From contig CALCHQ010000078.1 in assembly GCA_937901085.1 (NCBI GenBank), forward strand, positions 1 through 45,232: a stretch of DNA of 45,232 bases. The letters are read 5' to 3'. Source of the DNA: an uncultured Verrucomicrobiales bacterium. GTDB lineage: Bacteria > Verrucomicrobiota > Verrucomicrobiia > Verrucomicrobiales > Akkermansiaceae. Position numbers and translations under genes: made by a program. Of this stretch, positions 15,246 to 22,558 are shown one piece after another. Position 1 is the stretch's first letter. Each line of letters starts with the position of its first letter. The notes under the pieces are model-generated. The model saw nothing but the letters and a program-made list of their open reading frames with translations, was not told the origin of the DNA and ran no database searches.

Positions 15246-17093
15246 ATGAATAGTTACCGTACCCATACGTGCGATGAGCTCCGCCCCGCTCATGTAGACC
15301 AGGTTGTGACGCTGGTCGGCTGGGTGGATACCGTGCGCGACCACGGCGGCGTGATTTTCATCGACCTCCGCGACCGTGCCGGCAAGACCCAGGTAGTCTT
15401 TCACCCGGAGATTGACGCGAATCTGGCGCAGCAGGCCGAGGCCCTGCGCGTGGAGACCGTGATTCAGGTGACCGGCAAGGTGGTGCGCCGCCTCAAGACC
15501 GATGAGATTGATGCCACCAACCCCGACCTGGCCACAGGTGAGATTGAAGTGGAGGCCACGGCGCTCACCGTGCTGAATCCGGCTGCTGTGCTGCCGTTCC
15601 AGCTGGATCGCAACATTGCCAATGAGGATATCCGCCTCAAGTACCGTTTCCTCGACCTGCGCCGCCCGGCGATGCAGCGCAACATGATTCTGCGCCACCG
15701 CATCACCAAGACCATGCGCGACTACCTCGACGAGCAGGGATTCCTGGAGATTGAAACGCCGATTCTTTCCAAGAGTACCCCGGAGGGTGCCCGCGACTTC
15801 CTGGTGCCCAGCCGCCTGACTCCCGGTGCGTTCTACGCGCTGCCGCAGGCACCGCAGCAGTACAAGCAGCTGCTCATGGTAGCCGGTATGGAACGCTACT
15901 TCCAGGTGGCACGCTGCTTCCGCGACGAAGACCTGCGCGCAGACCGCCAGCCGGAGTTCACGCAGATTGATATTGAGGCTTCCTTCATCACGCCGGAGGA
16001 TATCTACGGCTGGATTGAGGCGATGCTCAAGCGTGTGTTCAAGGAGAGCGTGGGGCGCGATATCGTGACGCCGTTCCCGCGCATGACCTGGCACGATGCC
16101 ATGAACGAGTACGGTTCCGACAAGCCGGAGCGCCGTTTCGAGATGAAGATTACGGAATGCTCGGATATTTTCGCTACTAGTGATTTCCGCGTATTCTCCA
16201 GCGCCGTGGCCAGCGGCGGCGTGGTGAAGGCCATCAATGCCAAGGGCTTCAACCCCTCGGTGGGTCAGATTGATTCTCTGACGCAGACCGCCATTGAGGC
16301 CGGTGCCAAGGGCCTTGCCTACATCAAGGTGCGCGACGTGAATGACCGCGACGGCTGGAAGAGCCCGATTACCAAGCGCCTGACTGATGCTGAGATTGAG
16401 GCTCTGAAGGAGCGCCTCAACATCGAGAGCGGCGACTGCGTATTCTTTGCTGCCGGTGCCTGGGAGCAGAGCTGCACCATTCTGGGTCGCGTGCGCCTGG
16501 CCTGCGCCGACTTCATGGAGCTGCTCAAGGATAACGACGAGGTGGACCTCTTCTGGGTGAACCGCTTCCCGCTCTTCGGCTGGGATGAGGAAGAACAGCG
16601 CTTCTGCGCCATTCACCACCCCTTCACCCGCCCCGTGCCGGAGGATGTGGAGAAGGTGCTCAAGGGCGAGATTTCCACTGACATCTGTGCCGAGGCCTAC
16701 GACGTCATCTTCAACGGCAACGAGCTGGGCGGCGGTTCCATCCGTATTCACGAGAAGGAACTCCAGGATGCCACCTTCCGCGCCCTCGGTCTGGACGACG
16801 CGACTATTCAGGAGCAGTTCGGCCACCTGCTGGCTGCCTTCTCCTTCGGCGCGCCGCCCCACGGTGGCCTGGCCCTGGGCCTGGACCGCGTGGTCATGCT
16901 CATCGGCAAGTGCGAGTCTATCCGCGAGGTGATTGCCTTCCCGAAGAACAACCGCGGTGCTGACCTGATGAGCGAGTCTCCCGCTCCGGCTGAGCCCAAC
17001 CAGCTGCGCGATGTGCATATTCAGGTGAAGCTGCCTGAGAAGCTGCGCCAGAAGCTGGAGGCCGAAAAGGCTGCTGCGGAACAGCAGGCCTGA
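15246..17093 (+). CDS. aspS: aspartyl-tRNA synthetase, bacterial type, probably non-discriminating
   Basis: This 615-residue class II synthetase charges tRNA-Asp. It has an N-terminal OB-fold anticodon-binding domain (residues about 1-110), the class II core with motif 2 around RCFRDEDLRADRQPEFTQ, the bacterial GAD insertion at about 290-420, and motif 3 GLALGLDRVVM. The start at 15246 (MNSYRTHTC) agrees with the family; the in-frame ATG at 15183 lies inside the promoter. The loop VRDHGGVIFIDLRDR carries His where discriminating enzymes such as that of E. coli have Leu. From published work on this position I infer that it also charges tRNA-Asn, which would need GatCAB elsewhere in the genome. 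Confidence 0.96.
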   Translation: MNSYRTHTCDELRPAHVDQVVTLVGWVDTVRDHGGVIFIDLRDRAGKTQVVFHPEIDANLAQQAEALRVETVIQVTGKVVRRLKTDEIDATNPDLATGEIEVEATALTVLNPAAVLPFQLDRNIANEDIRLKYRFLDLRRPAMQRNMILRHRITKTMRDYLDEQGFLEIETPILSKSTPEGARDFLVPSRLTPGAFYALPQAPQQYKQLLMVAGMERYFQVARCFRDEDLRADRQPEFTQIDIEASFITPEDIYGWIEAMLKRVFKESVGRDIVTPFPRMTWHDAMNEYGSDKPERRFEMKITECSDIFATSDFRVFSSAVASGGVVKAINAKGFNPSVGQIDSLTQTAIEAGAKGLAYIKVRDVNDRDGWKSPITKRLTDAEIEALKERLNIESGDCVFFAAGAWEQSCTILGRVRLACADFMELLKDNDEVDLFWVNRFPLFGWDEEEQRFCAIHHPFTRPVPEDVEKVLKGEISTDICAEAYDVIFNGNELGGGSIRIHEKELQDATFRALGLDDATIQEQFGHLLAAFSFGAPPHGGLALGLDRVVMLIGKCESIREVIAFPKNNRGADLMSESPAPAEPNQLRDVHIQVKLPEKLRQKLEAEKAAAEQQA

Positions 17094-17111
17094 TAAGGAA
17101 GTGCATATGAT

Positions 17112-17155
17112 AAAAGCACAAAGGGCAATTTCATATTGTCCTTTGTGCTTTTTTC
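17112..17155 (+). terminator. intrinsic terminator after aspS
   Basis: A near-perfect 18-bp stem (17112-17129 with 17135-17152, core GCACAAAGG / CCTTTGTGC), 5-nt loop TTCAT, ending in six T residues. Confidence 0.93.
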
Positions 17156-17207
17156 TGGCAAAATAGCGCTGCATAAGATAAAACTAGGGCAGATAGACGC
17201 TAACTGT

Positions 17208-17774
17208 ATGAAGGAGATGAATCCCCATTCCCCCACAGAGTCTGCAACGGAGCGTATTGATTGGTCTGCCTGGCTGGCAGAGTACGGTTCGCAGTTGCTG
17301 CTGTATGCGCGCCAGCAATGCCGCAGCGAGGCCGATGCCGAGGATGTGCTGCAGGAAGCGCTGGTGCAGCTGGTTCATGCGGTGGAGGGAGGTTCGTTTA
17401 CCGGGAGCCGGGACCAGTGGCGCGCTTATGCCTATACCGCCATACGCCACCTGGCCATGGACCGAGGCCGCCGCGAACAGGTGCGCCGCAACTACGCCGC
17501 AGCCCAGCAGGAAACCCTGCGCGAAGGGGTGGAGGAGACTCCGTGGCTGAGCAGTGCGGCAGATGATGAATACCTGCGCGCGTACCTGGAATCCCTGCTT
17601 CGCAAACTGCCGGCGGAATTTGCCGAGGTGGTGGTGCTTCATATCTGGGGCGAACACACCTTTCAGCAGATTGCGGATATGACCCAGACCAAGCTGGCAA
17701 CGGTGACTTCACGCTACCGCTACGCCTTGCAGTCGCTTCGCAAGGAATTAGAAAATAACCCGATAGAACGCTGA
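17208..17774 (+). CDS. ECF-type RNA polymerase sigma factor
   Basis: This 188-residue sigma-70 family protein has region 2 at about residues 18-85 (LLLYARQQCRSEADAEDVLQ, with the DAEDVLQEAL core-binding helix) and region 4 at about 125-180 (LPAEFAEVVVLHIWGEHTFQ and the helix-turn-helix TKLATVTSRYRYALQSLRKE). ECF factors redirect polymerase to envelope-stress or surface genes. It is the first gene of an operon with a membrane protein (gap 3 bp) and a PDZ protein. Starts at ATG 17208 or 17217 are possible; upstream in-frame codons lie in the aspS terminator. Autoregulation is usual in such operons but cannot be shown from this sequence. Confidence 0.9.
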   Translation: MKEMNPHSPTESATERIDWSAWLAEYGSQLLLYARQQCRSEADAEDVLQEALVQLVHAVEGGSFTGSRDQWRAYAYTAIRHLAMDRGRREQVRRNYAAAQQETLREGVEETPWLSSAADDEYLRAYLESLLRKLPAEFAEVVVLHIWGEHTFQQIADMTQTKLATVTSRYRYALQSLRKELENNPIER

Positions 17775-17777
17775 ATC

Positions 17778-18314
17778 ATGAATGCTTCAACAGAGATAGA
17801 TACGAACGCCACCCGGCCTGCTGCGCTTCCTGCGGCCCTGCAGGAGCGTTTGCTGGCGGCGATGCAGCAGGCCTCTGATGAGGAACGTGAGTGCCGCGAG
17901 GTGGAGCAGTTGCTGCACCGGATGCAGCCTGCGCCCATGCCGGCGCATCTGGTGGGCAGCCTGGGCGTGCAGATGTATGTGGAAGCCCAGCAGAACCGAG
18001 GCCGCGGGCGGCGGCGTTCCTACTGGTGGCGCGGCGGGGCTGCTGCTGCGGCTGCCCTGGTACTCTGCGGCACCGGGCTTACGCTGCTGTTGCCGGGGCG
18101 GGCGGTGGCCACGGATGATACGCGCGGGTTGGTGAGCCGCAATATCATTGATTCACGCGGTACGGGCCGTGTCGAATGGCGGCGTGGGGAAGCCCCGGTC
18201 CGCCATTATGAGGTGATTTATGAGGATGCCTTTGTGCTGGATACAGATGATACGACGACGGTCATTCGTGTGCCGAATAAGACGGAAGTGCTGGTAGAGG
18301 AGGATTATCTGTGA
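17778..18314 (+). CDS. single-pass membrane protein, probable anti-sigma factor
   Basis: This 178-residue protein has a cytoplasmic, acidic helical N-terminal part (residues 1-75, ERECREVEQLLHRM), a positive stretch GRGRRRSYWWR, one TM segment at about 88-110 (AAAAAALVLCGTGLTLLLPG), and an extracytoplasmic tail of about 65 residues with TDDTTTVIRVPNKTEV. The zinc HxxxCxxC motif of ZAS anti-sigma factors is not present. Position right after an ECF sigma gene and this topology suggest that it holds the sigma factor at the membrane; that role is inferred. Its TGA overlaps the next ATG. Confidence 0.7.
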   Translation: MNASTEIDTNATRPAALPAALQERLLAAMQQASDEERECREVEQLLHRMQPAPMPAHLVGSLGVQMYVEAQQNRGRGRRRSYWWRGGAAAAAALVLCGTGLTLLLPGRAVATDDTRGLVSRNIIDSRGTGRVEWRRGEAPVRHYEVIYEDAFVLDTDDTTTVIRVPNKTEVLVEEDYL

Positions 18315-19075
18315 TGCGGTCAGCCTGGAAAGTTCTGTGTGGGGCGCTGTTGCTGCTGCCGGTCATGGCAGCCGGTAAGCCGCGCGCGATGTTCGGTGTG
18401 ATGCCCGATGCCGAAGAGCAGCAGGGCGGCGTGCTGGTGCGAGCCGTGCATCCTGCCAGCCCGGCGGGTGTGGCCGGCGTGCAGGCGGGCGATGTGATTC
18501 TCTCGCTGGATGGTACGAAGGTAGGCTCACGGGAGGAGATGCGTGCGGTGCTGCAATCCCTGCAGCCCGGTCATCAACTGGAAGTGGAACTCCTGCAAGG
18601 GGAAAGCCGCAGGGTGTTGCAGGTGAAGCTGGCCGAACGCCCGGTGCGCCCGGTATCGGCCGCTGCCAGCCCGGATGCCGCCGTGGGCGGTGACCGCATG
18701 CTGCGCCCTCTGGTGGTGAATCCGGCCATCCGTACGGCCATGCGCGAGCATCGGATGAAGGTGCTGCAGCAGCTCGGTGCTTTGCCCGACGGGCTGCAGC
18801 CGGACGAAGTCATCACGCACTTGCAGGCGCTGCGCCACCTGGCGCGCGATGCCAATCCGCAGGGGCGCGGCTGGATGCTGGGAGAAGCAGGGGAAGTGAC
18901 GCTTCAATTCAAGGATGCCCACGGTGTGCTGGTGCTGCACGGGGCAAACAAATTGCTGACGCTGACAGTCTATGATGCTGCGGGAATGCAGACGCATACC
19001 CTGCCGTTGAACACAGAGGCGGAGCGCCAGGCTGTGCCGGAGGGCGTTATTGAGCGTTTGCGGCGGCTGCGTTGA
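18314..19075 (+). CDS. secreted PDZ-domain protein
   Basis: This roughly 253-residue protein has a signal peptide (VLCGALLLLPVMAAG) and one PDZ domain at about residues 28-108 (GVLVRAVHPASPAGVAGVQA, GDVILSLDGTKV). A C-terminal unknown region of about 140 residues follows, with no protease domain. As third gene of the sigma/anti-sigma operon it may sense or present misfolded envelope proteins, by loose analogy with DegS/RseP systems; this is inference. The ATG at 18314 overlaps the preceding stop (TGATG); a GTG at 18311 is an alternative. The 3' end overlaps the convergent cyclase-like gene by 29 bp. Confidence 0.78.
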   Translation: MRSAWKVLCGALLLLPVMAAGKPRAMFGVMPDAEEQQGGVLVRAVHPASPAGVAGVQAGDVILSLDGTKVGSREEMRAVLQSLQPGHQLEVELLQGESRRVLQVKLAERPVRPVSAAASPDAAVGGDRMLRPLVVNPAIRTAMREHRMKVLQQLGALPDGLQPDEVITHLQALRHLARDANPQGRGWMLGEAGEVTLQFKDAHGVLVLHGANKLLTLTVYDAAGMQTHTLPLNTEAERQAVPEGVIERLRRLR

Positions 19076-19964
19076 GCAGCTGGCCGATGAGTTGCCGGGT
19101 AAGCATGCCGCTTTCGTGTAGCGAACGCGGGCAGATGCGTTCCATGTTGTCGCGGGGGGTGTGCCACCAGTTGCTGCCGCTGAAGACGGCTATGAGGTTG
19201 AGGCTGTCGACCCCGGCTTCCAGGTAGGGCTGGTGGTCATCGAAATAGCCGCCGGGCCACACCGTCCATTTTTCTTCGGAGTAGCCGAGCTGTGAGACGG
19301 CGCTCATGTAGTGCCGGTACATGAAGTCCGACGTGTCAATCAGGGGAATGGCGATGGTCTTGTTGCGCCCGCCCACCATGTCGAGGTTGATTTGCCAGCG
19401 GGGGAGCTTGCTGCCGCGTCGCGCAACATCAAATTTCGAGCCGTAGAGGCCGTCGCTTTCGCTCATGTGGCGGCCGAAGGCTTCCTCGCCGTCCAGAAAG
19501 ATGATTTCCACCGCCAGCTCCTGCGGGAGGGTGCGGGCAAGTTCCAGCAGTACCGCCGCTCCGCTGGCGCCGTCATCAGCCCCCAGAAAGGTGGGGGAGA
19601 TGTTGATTTTAGTGTCGATGTGACAACTGAGCAGCAGCGGCGCGGGCGCTGTGCCGCGGAAGGCGCGCAGATTGCACATGCTCACGCCGTTGGGGGCAGA
19701 GAAAGTGTCGCGTGCTGTCTGCCAGCCGGCGGCATGCAGGTGCTTTTCAAGGTACTGCAGTTGTTGTTCGTAGGCTGCAGAGCCGCTGTAACGCGGCCCG
19801 AACTGGCAGAGCGCGGCGCAATGAAGGTGGGCGTTGTGGCCGCTGAAATCCGGGCTGGAGACCAGCTCTGCCGCTGGCGCAGGGGCAGGGGCGGCAGCCG
19901 GTTGGCTGGCTTCCGGGTCGTCGCAGCTGCAGAGCAGCAGGAACAGCGGCAGGAGGCGGCGCAT
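19047..19964 (-). CDS. M28-family lipoprotein, glutaminyl-peptide cyclotransferase-like
   Basis: This 305-residue protein has a lipoprotein signal (MRRLLPLFLLLCSC) followed by a Pro/Ala-rich linker to about residue 35. The zinc-peptidase fold carries SCHIDTK, GADDGASGAAVLLELAR (first metal Asp), FLDGEEAFG (Glu pair), DGLYGSK and a C-terminal DDHQPYLEAG (His ligand). FLDGEEAF and DSLYGS-like segments are characteristic of bacterial and animal glutaminyl cyclases, which turn N-terminal Gln into pyroglutamate; an aminopeptidase cannot be excluded. It starts within the parB stop (TAATG, one shared base), so the two are translationally coupled. It acts in the periplasm or at the outer surface. Confidence 0.82.
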   Translation of the reverse strand: MRRLLPLFLLLCSCDDPEASQPAAAPAPAPAAELVSSPDFSGHNAHLHCAALCQFGPRYSGSAAYEQQLQYLEKHLHAAGWQTARDTFSAPNGVSMCNLRAFRGTAPAPLLLSCHIDTKINISPTFLGADDGASGAAVLLELARTLPQELAVEIIFLDGEEAFGRHMSESDGLYGSKFDVARRGSKLPRWQINLDMVGGRNKTIAIPLIDTSDFMYRHYMSAVSQLGYSEEKWTVWPGGYFDDHQPYLEAGVDSLNLIAVFSGSNWWHTPRDNMERICPRSLHESGMLTRQLIGQLLNAAAANAQ

Positions 19965-20845
19965 TACAGGGATTCTGTGATTCCGAAAATCTGGAGGATG
20001 CGCACCAGGTCTTCGCGCCCGGCGTAGGGAATTTCGATGACCCCGTTGTTCTTGCCTTTCATGGCGATGTTGACCTTGGTGCCGAAGTCCTGGGAAAGCT
20101 GGCTGCAGACGCGTGCATAGGCCGGGGGGAGTTCGGGGGCTTCTTTGACTGCGACCGGGGCGGGGTTGAGCATGTTGCGTACCAGCTGTTCGGTCTGGCG
20201 CACGGTGAGGGTGCCGCGGGCGACGCGGTGGGCGGCAAGGGTCTGCTTATCCTCGTCCTTGAGTTGAAGCAGCACCTTGGCATGACCGACGGTAATCTGC
20301 TGGTGCTCCAGCAGGTCGCGTACTTCAGCGGCCAGGTCGAGCAGGCGTACCATGTTGGCAATGACCGCGCGGGATTTACCCACATGCTGAGCGATGGTTT
20401 CCTGCTTCATGTTGAACTTTTCCTGCAGCAGGCGGTACTGCTCGGCTTCTTCCAGCGGAGAAAGATCGGCGCGTTGCAGGTTTTCAATGAGGGCGAGTTC
20501 TGCTACTTCCTGGTCGGAGGCTTCATGAACCACAACCTTGACGGTGCTTTGCCCCAGGCTGGTGATGGCGCGCAGACGGCGTTCACCGGCAATCAGCTCG
20601 AAGCTGCCGTTGACTTTGCGGACAACGAGGGGCTGGATGAGCCCGCGTTCGCGGATGGAGGCGGCCAGTTCCTCAATCTGCTGTTCGTCAAAGTGGCGGC
20701 GAGGCTGGAAGGGAGATGCCTTGATGTCAGTCACCTTGGCAAGGATGACGCGATCGTCATCTGCCGCAATGTCAACAGGAGCGCTCGCTTCCTGCTTTCT
20801 CATGATGAGGGCGCCCAGCCCTTTTCCTAATGCTTGCCTGGCCAT
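19964..20845 (-). CDS. parB: chromosome-partitioning protein ParB
   Basis: This 293-residue ParB/Spo0J protein binds parS and uses CTP to clamp DNA near the origin. It has the N-terminal CTPase region (SPFQPRRHFDEQQIEELAAS, then IRERGLIQPLVV and GERRLRA), the central helix-turn-helix (KQETIAQHVGKSRAVIANMV) and a C-terminal dimerisation part. No parA lies next to it in this window, which is unusual because the two are commonly adjacent. I found no full palindromic parS site nearby by eye. The promoter TTGCTT-17-TAAAAT gives an approximately 8-nt leader. The stop is coupled to the cyclase-like gene. Confidence 0.93.
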   Translation of the reverse strand: MARQALGKGLGALIMRKQEASAPVDIAADDDRVILAKVTDIKASPFQPRRHFDEQQIEELAASIRERGLIQPLVVRKVNGSFELIAGERRLRAITSLGQSTVKVVVHEASDQEVAELALIENLQRADLSPLEEAEQYRLLQEKFNMKQETIAQHVGKSRAVIANMVRLLDLAAEVRDLLEHQQITVGHAKVLLQLKDEDKQTLAAHRVARGTLTVRQTEQLVRNMLNPAPVAVKEAPELPPAYARVCSQLSQDFGTKVNIAMKGKNNGVIEIPYAGREDLVRILQIFGITESL

Positions 20846-20859
20846 AATGTGTGGGCGCG

Positions 20860-20888
20860 ATTTTATCGGATTCTAACTTGAAAAGCAA
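20860..20888 (-). promoter_or_regulatory. promoter of parB
   Basis: Minus strand TTGCTT (20883-20888), 17-bp spacer, TAAAAT (20860-20865); the expected +1 is about 8 nt before the ATG. Confidence 0.55.
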
Positions 20889-20970
20889 CCCAATAATTCT
20901 GCTTGCTGACATAGTGGTGCAGAAATATGAGTCATGCAGGCTTGTCAATACAGGGTGAATTGATAAGAGG

Positions 20971-21000
20971 ACAGGCAGAACCCTGCCGGGTTCTGCCTGT
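20971..21000 (-). terminator. hairpin terminator after the 21030-22373 gene
   Basis: A perfect 13-bp stem (20971-20983 with 20988-21000, ACAGGCAGAACCC and its complement) closes a 4-nt loop. On the minus strand it is followed by a weakly T-rich CCTCTTATC, so it may rely partly on stem strength. Confidence 0.7.
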
Positions 21001-21029
21001 TGAAGGGGGGGGAGGAGTCCATGCCGGGC

Positions 21030-22373
21030 TTAGCGGCGACGGCGGCGCTTGCGCTCTTCCTTGGCTTTGGGAACCATGTTGATCTGGAAGGCTTTTTCCG
21101 GGGAATTGGACCAGGAGGCGCAGCTCATGATGCCGGTCAGCTTGCCGTCCTTGCTCAGGGTGAGGGAGAGCATGCCGTCCTTAGCGTCGTAAACTTCAGC
21201 GGTGGGCTGGTCGGGGTCATACTGGCCGTCGTAGATGGTGATGTCGACCTGGGTGGTGCCATCTTCGCGGGGGGTGAGGTCGCAGCGTCCGGCGATATCC
21301 AGGCTGGCTTCGGGCAGCTTGGTGTCGTAGATGGTGCCGACAAACTGCACCGAGTTGTCGAACTGCTTGGCTTCCTCGATGTGAAGGGAAAGTTCGCCGA
21401 ACTTCTTGTCTCGCGTCCATTCACCGGCAAAGAGCTTGTCGTTGGCGAGAGCCTGCACAAAACCCTGGATGCTTTCTTGGCGGGCGGCTTCCTGGGCGGC
21501 CGCCTGTTCGGTCATGCGGCGGGCTTCCTCCTCGGCGCGTGCCTGGTGCTGGGTGAGGGTGGCGCGTGCCTGTTCCTCGCGGCTCTTGATGTAGGGGTCG
21601 GCCAGCTGGTTGAAAGCGGCTACTTTCTCGCGGATGACGGCCTTGCGGCTCTCTTCAAATTCGGGGGTGAGGATGGGGGCATCCTGAGCCAGCCCGCTCT
21701 GGGCGGTGTAGTCGTTGAGGGAGAGTAGGGCGGCGTTGTCTACCACGATGTTGCTGAACTGCCAGGAGCCATCGGTGTAGATAGCGGTGAAAGTGGCAGA
21801 GGCTTCCACCGGGTCACCGGCGTTCACGACCTTGCGGTAGACCGGGGAATCGGCCAGTTCCTTCAGTTCGTTGAGCGGTGCCTGGAGATGTTCGGGCAGC
21901 GGCTTGGCCTGGCGGTCGGCATCGGTGATGAGGTCTGTTGTGGCCCCCACCTGGAACAGGTAGACGGATTCCGGCTTCATGGAGGCGTTGGCGGCTTCGT
22001 TCACGGCTTCGCGCTCCTTGTTGAAAGCGGCCGGGGCGGTTTCCTTGGCGAACATGTCCTCCTTCACCGTCATTTTAAGGGTGGCTCCCATGCTGACGCT
22101 GGAGTCCGGGTTGCGGGTCGGTTCGCTGCAGACCAGCGTGCCGGCATCGGCAGCATCGCAGCCGCTGAGCTGCTCCATGAGCATGCGGGTGATTTCCTCG
22201 TTGGTCGGTTCTGTCGGAATCACCGGTGCCGGCGGCTCTGCTGGAGCTTGTTCTGCGGGCGCCGGGGAGGCAGCCTCCTCTTCATTGAACACCTGTTTGA
22301 TTTCATCGAAACAGGAGGTAAGCATGGAGGCAGATGCGGTCAGAACGATGGTGTGAAAAAGGGATTTCTTCAT
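21030..22373 (-). CDS. lipoprotein of unknown function
   Basis: I do not recognise this 447-residue protein. The start at 22373 gives a lipoprotein signal (MKKSLFHTIVLTASASMLTS then Cys21). A Glu/Ala/Pro-rich linker follows (residues 25-55). A first domain runs to about 250, a helical and probably coiled-coil stretch at about 265-315 is rich in Glu, Ala, Arg and Gln (REEQARATLTQHQARAEEEA), and a C-terminal beta-rich domain follows (FAGEWTRDKKFGEL...). It ends in a basic tail, ERKRRRRR. An in-frame codon at 22427 would add 18 residues ahead of the signal peptide and is unlikely. It is a single gene with its own promoter and terminator. Confidence 0.75.
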   Translation of the reverse strand: MKKSLFHTIVLTASASMLTSCFDEIKQVFNEEEAASPAPAEQAPAEPPAPVIPTEPTNEEITRMLMEQLSGCDAADAGTLVCSEPTRNPDSSVSMGATLKMTVKEDMFAKETAPAAFNKEREAVNEAANASMKPESVYLFQVGATTDLITDADRQAKPLPEHLQAPLNELKELADSPVYRKVVNAGDPVEASATFTAIYTDGSWQFSNIVVDNAALLSLNDYTAQSGLAQDAPILTPEFEESRKAVIREKVAAFNQLADPYIKSREEQARATLTQHQARAEEEARRMTEQAAAQEAARQESIQGFVQALANDKLFAGEWTRDKKFGELSLHIEEAKQFDNSVQFVGTIYDTKLPEASLDIAGRCDLTPREDGTTQVDITIYDGQYDPDQPTAEVYDAKDGMLSLTLSKDGKLTGIMSCASWSNSPEKAFQINMVPKAKEERKRRRRR

Positions 22374-22418
22374 GGCGTGACGCGTATATGTTACCCTGTA
22401 AGGGCTAGAACGTCCCAT

Positions 22419-22447
22419 ATTCTGCACTATTTGCAGGGCGATGTCAA
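22419..22447 (-). promoter_or_regulatory. promoter of the 21030-22373 lipoprotein gene
   Basis: Minus strand TTGACA (22442-22447), 17-bp spacer, CAGAAT (22419-22424), giving a leader of about 40 nt. Confidence 0.6.
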
Positions 22448-22518
22448 GCAGTCGGCGCGTTATGCCGGGATATGCAGCATAAAAATGCCGGCGACGGCGC
22501 TATGTGTATCGAAAATGA

Positions 22519-22547
22519 TTGCCAGCAACCGGCTAATCTGGTAGACT
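22519..22547 (+). promoter_or_regulatory. promoter of the ABC exporter pair
   Basis: TTGCCA (22519-22524), 17-bp spacer, TAGACT (22542-22547). Expected +1 near 22554 leaves only about five bases before the ATG at 22559. Confidence 0.65.
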
Positions 22548-22558
22548 GAACGAAGTTC

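Noticed and set aside
15201..17174. 657-residue minus-strand open frame opposite aspS
   Set aside because: It is rich in Leu, His, Ala and Gly without motifs and overlaps the whole aspS gene, its promoter and its terminator.
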